Part shown: positions 19,780 to 28,140 of the stretch, piece after piece
Numbering within the stretch: the stretch's first letter is position 1
Layout: each line of letters starts with the position of its first letter
NCBI GenBank assembly: GCA_025655555.1
Contig: JAHXIQ010000004.1
Location: 248,001 to 312,000 of the forward strand
DNA: 64,000 nt
Direction: 5' to 3'
Origin: Candidatus Thiodiazotropha sp. (ex Myrtea sp. 'scaly one' KF741663)
GTDB taxonomy: Bacteria; Pseudomonadota; Gammaproteobacteria; Chromatiales; Chromatiaceae
Notes under the pieces: model-generated
Databases searched by the model: none
What the model was told of the DNA's origin: nothing
Seen by the model: the letters and a program-made list of their open reading frames with translations, nothing else
Made by a program: the position numbers and the translations under genes

Positions 19780-22187
19780 TTATACCAGTACAGCTTCAAA
19801 TTGCTTTACCTTATCCGTGCTGGCTGGTTCACCCGAGAATAAGATAGTATAGCTCATTGCCTTGTAGCTTTTTTCGCGCTTATTGAACATGCGCTGGAGC
19901 ATGGGAAGACCGCAGTCAACGTAATCGTGAATCGTCACTTGCGTTTTACCGTCTGATTCCCGGTGAATCCTTCCCGCATATTGCGCCAGCGAGCCTTTCC
20001 AGGCGATGGGCATGGCAAGAAAAAGTGTATCCAGCCTGGGTAGGTCAAAACCCTCTCCCACATATTTTCCGGTGGCGACCACAACCTGAGCCGAATGCAA
20101 ATGCTCTTCAACTCGCTTGCGTTCAGCGGCTTTCATAGCGCCTTTTAATATGATGGAATCAATACCGTTTTCTTTGAGAAGGTTGTTAATCATCTCGGCA
20201 TGCTGGCGCCTTTCAGTGAGGACGATTGGGTGCCTGTTTTCATGAACACAATCAATCACATCTGACGTAATTTGCCGCGTTCGTGCTTCGTTTTCCATGA
20301 TCCATCGGAAGGCTCTGTAATTCTTGGACGCTCTTCGGGCTGGGAAATATACAGTGGTGGCGTATCGTAGAACTGATGGACTTGAACTTCTTGTTCGAAC
20401 CTTCCTTCACCTGAGCTTTTAACTTTGTGTCGAATGGGGCCGGCAGCCATAAAGATAATCTTCTGGTGGCCGTCCTGTCTTTCTGGAGTAGCAGTAAGGC
20501 CGAGCACATATTTCGCTCGAACTTCGTTCAATACCATCTCAAAGCGCGGTGCCGATACGTGGTGACATTCATCAACTATCACATGCCCATAGTCCTGAAC
20601 AATGGGAGAGATGGTATTGTCTTTCTTGTTAATCAGGCTTTGATACGTCGCTATATCAATTATACCAGTGGGCTTTTTCTTTCCCCCGCGGGTGACGCCG
20701 ATTTCCGCTTCCGGCAAAAACGAGCGCAGCCTTTCCTGCCATTGATCAAGCAGTTGGCGGCTATGTACCAGAATAAGCGTGTTTGCTTTGCGCTTGGCGA
20801 TCATTCCGATAGCTGTCACGGTTTTTCCAAATACTGTAGGTGCATGTAGTATTCCTGCATCGTGTTTGCTCATTTCTTTTACGGCGGTCTGCTGATTTTT
20901 CCTCAAAGTTAATAATGGCTTGATGCCTGAAAGTTTAGTGCCCAACTCACGCATATCATCGATTTGAACGTCTATATTGTTCTCTTTCAATAACGTGAGA
21001 GCATCGTCCAAACACCCACGAGGCAATGCCAAGTAGCCACGTTCAATGCGTGCGCAAGAAATGAATCGCGGAATACCGTGGGTCGAAAAGCGAAGCGCCT
21101 GTGTTTTAAAGAAAACCGGATTCGAAAAGCTGGCTAGACGCCTTAATCTTGCTAAAAGGGCACTTGGCAGCGCCTTTACCTCAAAGTAGATGTGGTTGGC
21201 CAGCGTTATGCTTACCTGCTGAGGTGGGTTTTCCAGAACCAGGGGCCTGGGTTTGGCTGTTATCTCCCAGGGTGGCCGGGTATCAGTAACGTCCTGCTCT
21301 GAAATCAGGTTTCCGTTGGGAGAAATCTGCGAAAGAAGCTTATTTAGCTCAAGCCTGGAAAGTCTCTTTATCTGTGCGAGGTACTGCCATTGATCTTCAA
21401 TGACATTCAATTCTTTATCGACAAATGAGCTATTGCCTGCTTGTCTGGCTTCGCGCTGTAGTGGTAATGCAATCAAGTTGCCGAATCCCCCCTCAGGCAG
21501 AATGTCCTGATTGGGGAACAATCTGTCATAGGAGTCGAAAGACAGGTTTGGATAAACCTCCATCGCTTTATCAAGGAGACTAAATCCCAGCAAGCGTGCT
21601 TCATTGGCGGGCACCTTGTCATCGAAAAATATCCATAAGTGCGCGCCATTCCCGGAGCGTGAAATCTCGACTGCGTGAGGCACGTCATATTCGGTACAAG
21701 CTCTGGACATCGCTTTTACTTCATCTTGCCAGTTCCCTTTGTCGAAGTCGGCGGCCAGCAAGTGGCAGGTGCTATCTTGGAGCAGGGGATACAGGCCAAC
21801 AACCTGCTGTCCTGCCAAGTGGCGATAGATGACCTGATCGTTTAACTCGCTAAACTGGCGGTGAGTGCAGTCAAGGCATTTGATTCTCGGCTTGTTGCAG
21901 ACACCCTGAACCCACTCGTTGTCACAGGCTACGGAATAGCCACTTCGGCCTCGCTGGTTCTGCCAACGATTGGCAAAAATATCTGTGCGGCCACGAAACA
22001 GGTTTCTGAAAATTGCTATCTTTTGTTCTGGAGAAAAGGAATCTGAAATGGGAGGTACTGGCTTCGATTTTTGCAGCTCTACTCTGAGCGCGATGAGCTG
22101 CTGCTTTTCCTGTTCAAGATCTGCCAGCCTCGAATCGATAGCGGAAATATCAAGAAATTTATCTCCATTGCGATATTGATCAGGCAT
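19780..22187 (-). pseudogene. TOTE-type primase-helicase, frameshifted
   Basis: Two overlapping frames (22187 to 20256 and 20298 to 19780) together make one protein of about 800 residues. The first part has a coiled-coil start, a Cys cluster (GVCNKPRIKCLDC), and an archaeo-eukaryotic primase-like core with D147-F-D149, SGNGAHLW (His183), a later PNQD and FGNLIALP. A superfamily 2 helicase follows, with Walker A APTVFGKT (about 445), VDECHH (about 538) and GLTATPER. The helicase C-lobe lies in the other frame and contains VVATGKYVGEGFD and QYAGRIHR. Continuity is restored (ITE then AFRWIMENEAR) if one base is added near 20311-20315. This primase plus XPB-like helicase layout is the one described for TOTE conflict systems. 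The start overlaps higA by eight bases. Confidence 0.75.
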
Positions 22188-22548
22188 GAGCTTGAGGTGG
22201 TTTGATCAGCGACTCAGCCGGAATACCCAAGCCTTCGTGGAGCTTCCAGATCATCTTCAAAGTCAGCGAACGCTTGTGATTAAGGATCTCGTAAACGCGA
22301 TTACTTTTACCGATCATCGGCTCCAGGTCTTTTACGGTTAAGCCCTTGCGTTCCATTTCGAACTTGATCGCCTCAACAGGATCAGGCAAATCCATCGGGA
22401 AATGCTTGGCTTCATAAGCCTCAATAAGCGTGACCATAACATCCAGCTTTTCGCCTTCCGGGGTGTCTGGCCCAGCCATCATCAGGCTTTCAATTTCTTT
22501 TAATGCCGCGCGGTAGTCGGCATCAGTTTTAATCGGTTTGATGTCCAT
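22180..22548 (-). CDS. higA: HigA-type antitoxin
   Basis: A 122-residue DNA-binding antitoxin. A short N-terminal helical region is followed by a helix-turn-helix (about residues 68-112) with KGLTVKDLEPMIGKSNRVYE, the pattern of HigA proteins of the COG5499 type. It lies 17 bases downstream of the toxin gene in the toxin-first order typical of hig loci. It should neutralise HigB and repress the operon, probably at the palindrome upstream of higB. Its last eight bases overlap the start of the primase-helicase gene, which ties that gene into the same transcript and probably couples translation. Confidence 0.88.
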   Translation of the reverse strand: MDIKPIKTDADYRAALKEIESLMMAGPDTPEGEKLDVMVTLIEAYEAKHFPMDLPDPVEAIKFEMERKGLTVKDLEPMIGKSNRVYEILNHKRSLTLKMIWKLHEGLGIPAESLIKPPQAHA

Positions 22549-22565
22549 GGTTAATCCTCCGGCAG

Positions 22566-22868
22566 TTAAATGGTTTGCACATCAATCTTGTCGTACTGCA
22601 TATGGGTGCCAATAAAGCGGATGTAGACAACCCGGTAGGTGTAGTTGATCCACACGACGAGTCGATATTTGTTCCCCGCGATATTGAACACCACTCGGCC
22701 ATCTTTAAGGATGCTGGCATTCCCGAAGTCCTGCTTTACCTCGGCAGGTGAACTCCAGTCGGCACGCAAGGCATGACGATGCCAGGCCAAAGTTGGCTCC
22801 TTTGCATCCTGGTACTCCGGGCTCTCTTCCCAGAAGGCTTTCAGTGTCGACAGTGCGATGATTCTCAT
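22566..22868 (-). CDS. higB: HigB-type mRNA interferase toxin
   Basis: A 100-residue RelE/ParE-fold toxin of the HigB family (PF09907 type). Recognisable stretches are LKAFWEESPEYQDAKEPTLA, SILKDGRVVFNIAGNKYRLV and VYIRFIGTHMQYDKID; the His in THMQYDKID is the conserved C-terminal element. Such toxins cleave mRNA in association with the ribosome. It is the first gene of the higB-higA-primase/helicase unit. A TATATC box and a palindrome lie directly upstream of the ATG, leaving almost no 5' leader. Confidence 0.88.
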   Translation of the reverse strand: MRIIALSTLKAFWEESPEYQDAKEPTLAWHRHALRADWSSPAEVKQDFGNASILKDGRVVFNIAGNKYRLVVWINYTYRVVYIRFIGTHMQYDKIDVQTI

Positions 22869-22882
22869 GTATTCGATATACT

Positions 22883-22899
22883 AGTCCCAAAATGGGACT
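22883..22899. promoter_or_regulatory. Probable HigA operator at the higBA promoter
   Basis: AGTCCC (22883-22888) and GGGACT (22894-22899) form an inverted repeat with a 5-base spacer, beside a TATATC -10-like box on the minus strand. It lies 15 bases upstream of higB, where an autorepressing antitoxin would bind. Binding by HigA is inferred. Confidence 0.55.
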
Positions 22900-23038
22900 T
22901 CAGCAACAACTTTTTGGTCATACGCAGATTTGGCTAACATCATCAACCTGTATATCCTCTTGAAAAAGTGTTTGAATGAGGCATTTTGTGCTTACGGATT
23001 TGTGGAAAAAATGAAACTTTTTGAAGAAATTTCTGAGC

Positions 23039-23058
23039 ATGGTATTTTTCATGGCATT
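23039..23058 (+). repeat. Sub-terminal direct repeat, right copy
   Basis: ATGGTATTTTTCATGGCATT matches 19651-19670 at 18 of 20 positions. It lies 55 bases inside the right att-like repeat. The rest of 22900-23112 holds no recognisable gene. Confidence 0.5.
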
Positions 23059-23112
23059 ACCAATTAGCGGAAAAATTAGTCATTGAATATAAAAGACAAA
23101 AAAGGCTTATTT

Positions 23113-23130
23113 ACAATCGAGTGGGAGTAA
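23113..23130 (+). repeat. Right att-like repeat (copy of guaA tail)
   Basis: ACAATCGAGTGGGAGTAA repeats the end of guaA with two silent differences. In frame it reads T-I-E-W-E-stop. Synonymous differences suggest that one copy came with the element from another host's guaA rather than by simple duplication. Confidence 0.7.
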
Positions 23131-23168
23131 GATGAAGGCGGCGACGTAATGATTGACGGAACTCTCTT

Positions 23169-23669
23169 GTGACTCAGATTGAGGCCCATCAGGTCGACGT
23201 GGCCTTCATGCGGCGCGCACTTGAGCTGGCGGCGAATGCCTGGGAAGAAGGTGAAGTTCCAGTCGGCGCGGTGATTGTTTTGGATGGCGAAATTATTGGC
23301 CAAGGATGGAATCGACCGATTGCCAGCCACGATCCCACAGCACATGCCGAGATTATGGCGTTGCGAGAGGCAGCGGCAAAGATAGGTAACTATCGGCTTT
23401 GTAAGAGTACGCTCTATGCCACATTGGAGCCTTGTCCCATGTGTGCTGGCGCCATTGTGCATGCTCGGGTTGAACGTGTTGTTTATGCCGCTCCAGATCC
23501 TAAGGGTGGTGCTGCAGGCAGTGTTTTCGATCTACTCCCCACGGATGAACGATTCAATCACAGGGTCAGTGTAGACAATGGCGTGCTGGAGGAGGAGAGC
23601 AGCGTGTTACTAAAGAATTTTTTTCGTCATCGGCGTCAACAACAAAAAGAGGCGAGACAAACATCGTGA
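23169..23669 (+). CDS. tadA: tRNA(adenine34) deaminase
   Basis: A 166-residue deaminase that converts A34 to inosine in tRNA-Arg(ACG). The start is GTG at 23169; the N-terminal residues up to FMRRALELA match the family, so the internal ATG is less likely. The zinc and proton-shuttle motif is HAE (His59, Glu61), and the second zinc site is PCPMCAGA. The C-terminal RHRRQQQK is the basic tRNA-binding tail. The gene starts 38 bases beyond the right end of the guaA island and overlaps pldA by four bases. Confidence 0.95.
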   Translation: MTQIEAHQVDVAFMRRALELAANAWEEGEVPVGAVIVLDGEIIGQGWNRPIASHDPTAHAEIMALREAAAKIGNYRLCKSTLYATLEPCPMCAGAIVHARVERVVYAAPDPKGGAAGSVFDLLPTDERFNHRVSVDNGVLEEESSVLLKNFFRHRRQQQKEARQTS

Positions 23670-24688
23670 GTGCATACAAAAGGTGGCTTGGTCCGGTTCC
23701 TGCAATAATTCTGGTCGGCCTGGTGGGAGTGCAGCCTGTTTTAGCTGAACCTCAGTCACGCATGGATGCTTGTCTACTGAAGCAGATTCAAGTTGCCGAC
23801 CCCGGAATGAGCGTGGGTGATCTGAAGGACCAATGCGAGATAGTGATGAGTGTCACGGAACCTGTGGTACTGGAAGAAAGTATCCCCGAGGCGCCGGTTG
23901 TGGTGGAAGAGTCACTGATCAGTCGACGTATGAAAGCAGAGAAGGCTACCCGCTACAATCCCTTCGTGTTGTCGCCACATAAGCAGAACTATGTCTTGCT
24001 GGCATCTTATAACGATACCCCCAACTACGAAATCTACAATATCCCGGCATCTGATTTCGACCGGGTCGAAATGAAGTTCCAGCTCAGTTTCAAGATACCT
24101 GTCATCGAAGGTCTTTTGGGTAGCGATGCTGATCTCTATATGGCCTATAGCAACCTCTCTTTCTGGCAGGCTTACAATCGAAAAATTTCCTCACCGTTTC
24201 GAGAGACCATTCATGAGCCTGAGATGTTTGTGATTGTGCCGAACGATTGGGAGATCGGGGGTTGGAGGAATTCCCTCTTTCAGATAGGAGCGGTTCATCA
24301 ATCGAATGGGCAGGGGGGCTTTCTCTCCCGCAGCTGGAATCGTGTCTATGCTAATTTTCTATTTGAAAAAGACAGGTTTTTGGTCGGATTCAAACCTTGG
24401 CGCCGGATTAAAGAGAGTGACGATGACAACCCGGACATCACGGATTTCATGGGTCACTATGAGTTGACCGGAATCTATAAGAAAGGTGAGCACACATTCA
24501 GTCTGATGCTGCGCAATCTTTTTGATAGCCAGGACAGGGATACTTTTCAAGTGGATTGGAGCTTCCCGCTACACAAACGCTGGCGTGGTTATTTTCAATA
24601 TTTCAATGGATATGGTGAAAGTCTGATTGATTACAATGCCGACACTAATCGTATCGGCTTTGGTGTGCAATTAACTGACTGGCTTTGA
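23666..24688 (+). CDS. pldA: Outer-membrane phospholipase A
   Basis: A 340-residue outer-membrane beta-barrel enzyme that hydrolyses phospholipids mislocated to the outer leaflet. It has a signal peptide (about 1-27), an acidic N-terminal extension rich in Glu and Val, and then a barrel. The active site GAVHQSNGQGG has His211 and Ser213, with Asn in RSWNR completing the usual His-Ser-Asn arrangement. It starts with GTG overlapping the tadA stop, so it is probably translated from the tadA message. The barrel ends with the aromatic-rich LTDWL. Confidence 0.9.
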   Translation: MSAYKRWLGPVPAIILVGLVGVQPVLAEPQSRMDACLLKQIQVADPGMSVGDLKDQCEIVMSVTEPVVLEESIPEAPVVVEESLISRRMKAEKATRYNPFVLSPHKQNYVLLASYNDTPNYEIYNIPASDFDRVEMKFQLSFKIPVIEGLLGSDADLYMAYSNLSFWQAYNRKISSPFRETIHEPEMFVIVPNDWEIGGWRNSLFQIGAVHQSNGQGGFLSRSWNRVYANFLFEKDRFLVGFKPWRRIKESDDDNPDITDFMGHYELTGIYKKGEHTFSLMLRNLFDSQDRDTFQVDWSFPLHKRWRGYFQYFNGYGESLIDYNADTNRIGFGVQLTDWL

Positions 24689-24695
24689 GAGGATT

Positions 24696-24720
24696 CCGGT
24701 AGCACTCAGAGTGCATCCGG
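24696..24720. terminator. Hairpin between convergent pldA and mltF
   Basis: CCGG-GCACT pairs with AGTGC-CCGG around a 3-base loop, with one 2-base internal mismatch. It lies at the junction of two converging genes and overlaps the mltF stop. No T run follows, so a shared terminator role is only possible. Confidence 0.35.
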
Positions 24721-26133
24721 GATGATTGACAAGGCATGGGTTTTCTTGCCGTTGTCTTCGCTGGATGCTGCCTGCTTTCGAAGTTGCCATCTCATCAGCT
24801 CATAGTAGCCCCGTATGTTGTCCACATAGTTAACGGGCTCATTGCCTCGAGCATAGCCGTGCTTGAGTGTTGAATTCCATTTTTTTAAGCTGAGTTTTGG
24901 CAGGTGTTTTTTAACGTCCGCCCACTTGTCAGGATCGCCGTCCAGATGTTCGGTCAGAATTCGAGCATCTTCCAGGTGTCCGAATCCTACATTGTAGCCT
25001 GCCAGCGTCAACCAGAGGCGATCGGGTTCCTGAATGCGTTCGGGTAATCGCTTCTCGATATAACGCAGATACTTTCCGCCACCGATGATGCTTTGTTGAG
25101 GATCCAGGCGGCTCTCTATCTTCATCTGCTTTGCACTGGCGAGGGTCAGCATCATGATACCCCTGACACCCGTAGGCGATTTGGCCTTTGGATTCCAGTG
25201 TGACTCCTGGTAACCGATCGCTGCCAACATGCGCCAATCAATACCAGTGATTTCTGCTGCCTCCTTAAAATAGTCTATATATTTGGGTAGGCGATTTTCG
25301 AAATGTTTGACGAAGGTTTTCAGTTCTACGAAATTGAGCCGGCCGATGTGTCCATAGTAGCGCTCGATCAACTGGTCGAGCGTGCCATCCTCGGCGATCC
25401 GGTCGAAGAATTCATTCATGGTGTTGAATAGGCTGGCGTCCTCTGCATGTGCCATGGCCCAGGCTAGAGACTGGGGTTCAGTTAAATCAAAAGCAACACC
25501 CAGGTTGGGCATGAAGCGCCGTGTAATGGCAAACTCATTGGAATCGGCGATGGTGTAATCGATCTGGCTGTTGTGAACCATCTGCATCAACTCGGCGCTT
25601 TCCAAATCGGAGCGACTCTCCCAAGTCAGGTCGGGATAGGATGGCTTCAGTCTTAGTAACTCCTCTTCATGACTGCTGCCGGCAAGAATCACCAGCTTAC
25701 CGCCGATCAGATCCTCAATCTTGCGTGGGCGCCGCTTGCCCTGACGATAGATGATCTGTTGGGTGATCTCCTGATAGGCTGGACCGAAGCGAATCTCCGA
25801 TACCCGGTCCGGTGTGACAGTCAAACCTGCGGCGGCAAGATGGGCGTCACCATTGATGACTCTGGGTAAGAGGTCATCAAAGCGCTTAGGTATGATGAAG
25901 TGAGGTTTTACGTCGAGTTCTTCGGCAAAGAGTTGTACTAAATCATATTCGAATCCGGTTAGTCCCTCGGGACCTTCATATAGTGTGGTGCCACTATTGC
26001 GGGTTACAACAATCAACTCACCGGCAGCTTTTATCCGATCAACCAAAGGCGGGGGAATACTACAGCCGATCAGCAGCACCAATCCTGCTGTAATCAGTGA
26101 ACCCGTATGTAGTATTGACGAATGTCGTCCCAT
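24706..26133 (-). CDS. mltF: Membrane-bound lytic transglycosylase F
   Basis: A 475-residue envelope enzyme. The N-terminus ends in LIGC, a lipobox, so it may be a lipoprotein rather than simply anchored. Residues about 35-260 form a solute-binding (SBP_bac_3) domain, the regulatory module of MltF. Residues about 285-440 form the SLT catalytic domain with Glu310 in AIGYQESHWNP and the later TGVRGIMMLT and AGYNVG motifs. It cuts peptidoglycan glycan strands with formation of 1,6-anhydromuramic ends. The C-terminal tail runs past the usual end. Confidence 0.92.
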   Translation of the reverse strand: MGRHSSILHTGSLITAGLVLLIGCSIPPPLVDRIKAAGELIVVTRNSGTTLYEGPEGLTGFEYDLVQLFAEELDVKPHFIIPKRFDDLLPRVINGDAHLAAAGLTVTPDRVSEIRFGPAYQEITQQIIYRQGKRRPRKIEDLIGGKLVILAGSSHEEELLRLKPSYPDLTWESRSDLESAELMQMVHNSQIDYTIADSNEFAITRRFMPNLGVAFDLTEPQSLAWAMAHAEDASLFNTMNEFFDRIAEDGTLDQLIERYYGHIGRLNFVELKTFVKHFENRLPKYIDYFKEAAEITGIDWRMLAAIGYQESHWNPKAKSPTGVRGIMMLTLASAKQMKIESRLDPQQSIIGGGKYLRYIEKRLPERIQEPDRLWLTLAGYNVGFGHLEDARILTEHLDGDPDKWADVKKHLPKLSLKKWNSTLKHGYARGNEPVNYVDNIRGYYELMRWQLRKQAASSEDNGKKTHALSIIPDAL

Positions 26134-26480
26134 CTTGATCGTTTTATGCGGCCTTGTTTTTGATTATTCTTAAGACATTTTATTGCCGAATCCATTCCCG
26201 GTATAAAAATGAGGTACATTCTCCATTGCGTTGTGGCTTGTATGCAGGTGAATTCGTATAGAATAGTGTCACAAAGCTCGTTTGACGGACAAACCTTAAT
26301 TACAGATGTTGTCTGACAATAGCATTGATTTTAGACAATCAGGAGCTGATTTGGCTGGATCAGGCTCCTGGCATGATGCAAAATGCCGTCTCGATCATTC
26401 TCTGATGTCCGGCTTGTTTGGGAAATCTCCTATCCCGGAGAGACCAGATAACCCATGAAAGGGTATCCGCTTTACTCAAT
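26134..26480. other. Intergenic region upstream of mltF and tRNA-Ser
   Basis: No gene is visible in these 347 bases. It must hold the divergent promoters for mltF and tRNA-Ser, but no confident -35/-10 pair stands out. Confidence 0.4.
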
Positions 26481-26570
26481 GGAGAGGTGCCGGAGTGGCC
26501 GAACGGGCCTGACTCGAAATCAGGTGATCCCTTGCGGGATCCGAGGGTTCGAATCCCTCCTTCTCCGCCA
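26481..26570 (+). tRNA. tRNA-Ser(CGA)
   Basis: A 90-base class II tRNA with encoded CCA. The acceptor stem pairs GGAGAGG with CCTTCTCC apart from the usual offset. The anticodon loop is CTCGAAA (anticodon CGA, reads UCG). A long variable arm (ATCCCTTGCGGGAT) and the T loop GGTTCGAATCC confirm serine. Confidence 0.97.
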
Positions 26571-26916
26571 TTTGAACTGAATATCCTCGGCTATAGAAAT
26601 CAATAAAAATCTTTTACGTGATTGATTGATCTTGCTTTCGTCCACAGACGTGATTTGGTTTGTCGGATTATTCAGTTGTCCAGATGTAAAGTTCCCCGTA
26701 TGAATTTCGATGGTATGCCATCGCGCTGACTGACGAGAACAAGCGGAAAACGATTTTCAATCAAAAAACCGTGTCACTGTACAGATGGTTGCCAGCAGTA
26801 ACACAGCGATCACTGGGTGAGAAAAGTGAGCATTCCAGTGAGGGTAGTCCTGCTGGATGATAGTGAGTCAGTGGCAAGAGGAGAGGAGGGATTGAGACGC
26901 TATTTGCTAATTTGAT
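26571..26916. other. Intergenic region between the two tRNA genes
   Basis: I see no coding frame, RNA or repeat in these 346 bases between the plus-strand tRNA-Ser and the minus-strand tRNA-Pro. Confidence 0.4.
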
Positions 26917-26993
26917 TGGTCGGGGTGAGAGGATTCGAACCTCCGGCCCCTGCCTCCCGAAGACAGTGCTCTACCAGGCTGAGCTACACCCCG
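26917..26993 (-). tRNA. tRNA-Pro(CGG)
   Basis: A 77-base tRNA with encoded CCA on the minus strand. The acceptor stem is CGGGGTG/CACCCCG, the anticodon loop TTCGGGA gives CGG, and the T arm is GGAGGTTCGAATCCTC. It lies about 70 bases downstream of ispB on the same strand. Confidence 0.97.
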
Positions 26994-27065
26994 AATCAGC
27001 GCTGAATCGGTCTAAGACAGACCGGCGCAGCGAGCGACAGATGGTAATGGAATTGCTGTGGTGAT

Positions 27066-28034
27066 TCAATTGGTTCTGGCGACGGAGAAGTCTGCCAGGT
27101 CGGCCAGGGCTTGCCGATAGGGGGTGTCAGGCAGACAGGAGAGCGCCTGTTTGGCCAGCTCAACCTCGTTTCGGGCAATCTGCTGGGTGTAGGTGATGGC
27201 GTTGGTCTCTGCGATGGTCTGCATGACGAAGTCTATCTGGTCCAAACCTCCATTTTCGACAATATCCATCAGTCGTTGACGGTTCGGTTCACTGGATTTC
27301 TTCATGGCCTGAATCAGGGGGAGTGTGGGTTTTCCCTCGGCCAGGTCATCTCCGATATTCTTGCCGATCTCTTTATTGTTGGCGTCGTAGTCGAGTGAGT
27401 CATCGACCAATTGAAAGGCGATACCGAGATGTAGGCCGTAGTCGGCCAATGCTTGCTGTTGATCCTCAGGGATGCCGGTAATAACCCCTCCCAAGCGGGC
27501 TCCTGCCTCAAACAAGGTGGCGGTCTTTCGTTTGATGACCTCCATGTACTCCGTTTCACTGGTTTCGGGGTTATGTACGTTCAGCAACTGTAAAACCTCT
27601 CCCTCGGCGATACGGTTGGTCGCGTGGGAGAGAATATCCATAACCCGCATTTCACCCACATCCACCATCATTTCGAAGGAGCGGGAGTAGAGAAAATCGC
27701 CCACCAGTACGCTGGCCTCGTTGCCCCATACGGCATTGGCGGTTTCTCGATTTCTGCGTAGCTCGGAGCCGTCCACCACATCATCATGCAGCAGGGTAGC
27801 GGTATGGATGAATTCAATAATGGCAGCGAGATCGATGTGATGCGCTCCCTCATACCCACAGGCGCGGGCAGCCATCAGCACAATCATCGGACGCAATCGT
27901 TTGCCGCCGCTATGAACAATATAGGCACCGATCTGGTTGATCAGCACGACATCAGATTTCAGGCGCTGAATGATGAGATTGTCGACAGACGTCATGTCGT
28001 CGGCGATGAGTTGGCGAATAGTTGTTATATCCAT
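27066..28034 (-). CDS. ispB: Octaprenyl diphosphate synthase
   Basis: A 322-residue trans-prenyltransferase that extends farnesyl diphosphate with isopentenyl diphosphate to make the ubiquinone side chain. Both aspartate-rich motifs are present: LLHDDVVD (about residues 83-90) and QLVDDSLDYD (about 209-218). The substrate-binding GGKRLRP is near residue 45. The length matches IspB. It follows mutM on the same strand after about 100 bases. Confidence 0.94.
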   Translation of the reverse strand: MDITTIRQLIADDMTSVDNLIIQRLKSDVVLINQIGAYIVHSGGKRLRPMIVLMAARACGYEGAHHIDLAAIIEFIHTATLLHDDVVDGSELRRNRETANAVWGNEASVLVGDFLYSRSFEMMVDVGEMRVMDILSHATNRIAEGEVLQLLNVHNPETSETEYMEVIKRKTATLFEAGARLGGVITGIPEDQQQALADYGLHLGIAFQLVDDSLDYDANNKEIGKNIGDDLAEGKPTLPLIQAMKKSSEPNRQRLMDIVENGGLDQIDFVMQTIAETNAITYTQQIARNEVELAKQALSCLPDTPYRQALADLADFSVARTN

Positions 28035-28140
28035 GGAGCAGTATGACCGATAAAAAACTCCCGCATGCTAGGAGGGGGGGAGATGGGTGTCAAGGGATTC
28101 AGTCAGTTAGCGTGTCTTAATATCATGGAAAAACGGTCCC

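Larger units (their letters stand above)
19564..23130. mobile_element. Small genomic island at the 3' end of guaA
   Basis: The last 18 bases of guaA recur at 23113-23130 in the same orientation with two differences, both at third codon positions. The right copy still spells T-I-E-W-E-stop. Between the copies lie a toxin-antitoxin pair and a broken primase-helicase gene, all on the minus strand, and related short repeats near both ends. tadA, a core gene, starts directly beyond the right copy. No integrase is present, so the island is probably a decayed or non-autonomous remnant of an element that uses guaA as attB. Island identity is inference; the repeat is seen directly. Confidence 0.7.

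Noticed and set aside
23076-23462. A 128-codon minus-strand frame across the right att-like repeat
   Set aside because: It runs opposite to tadA, has no recognisable product and crosses the island boundary.
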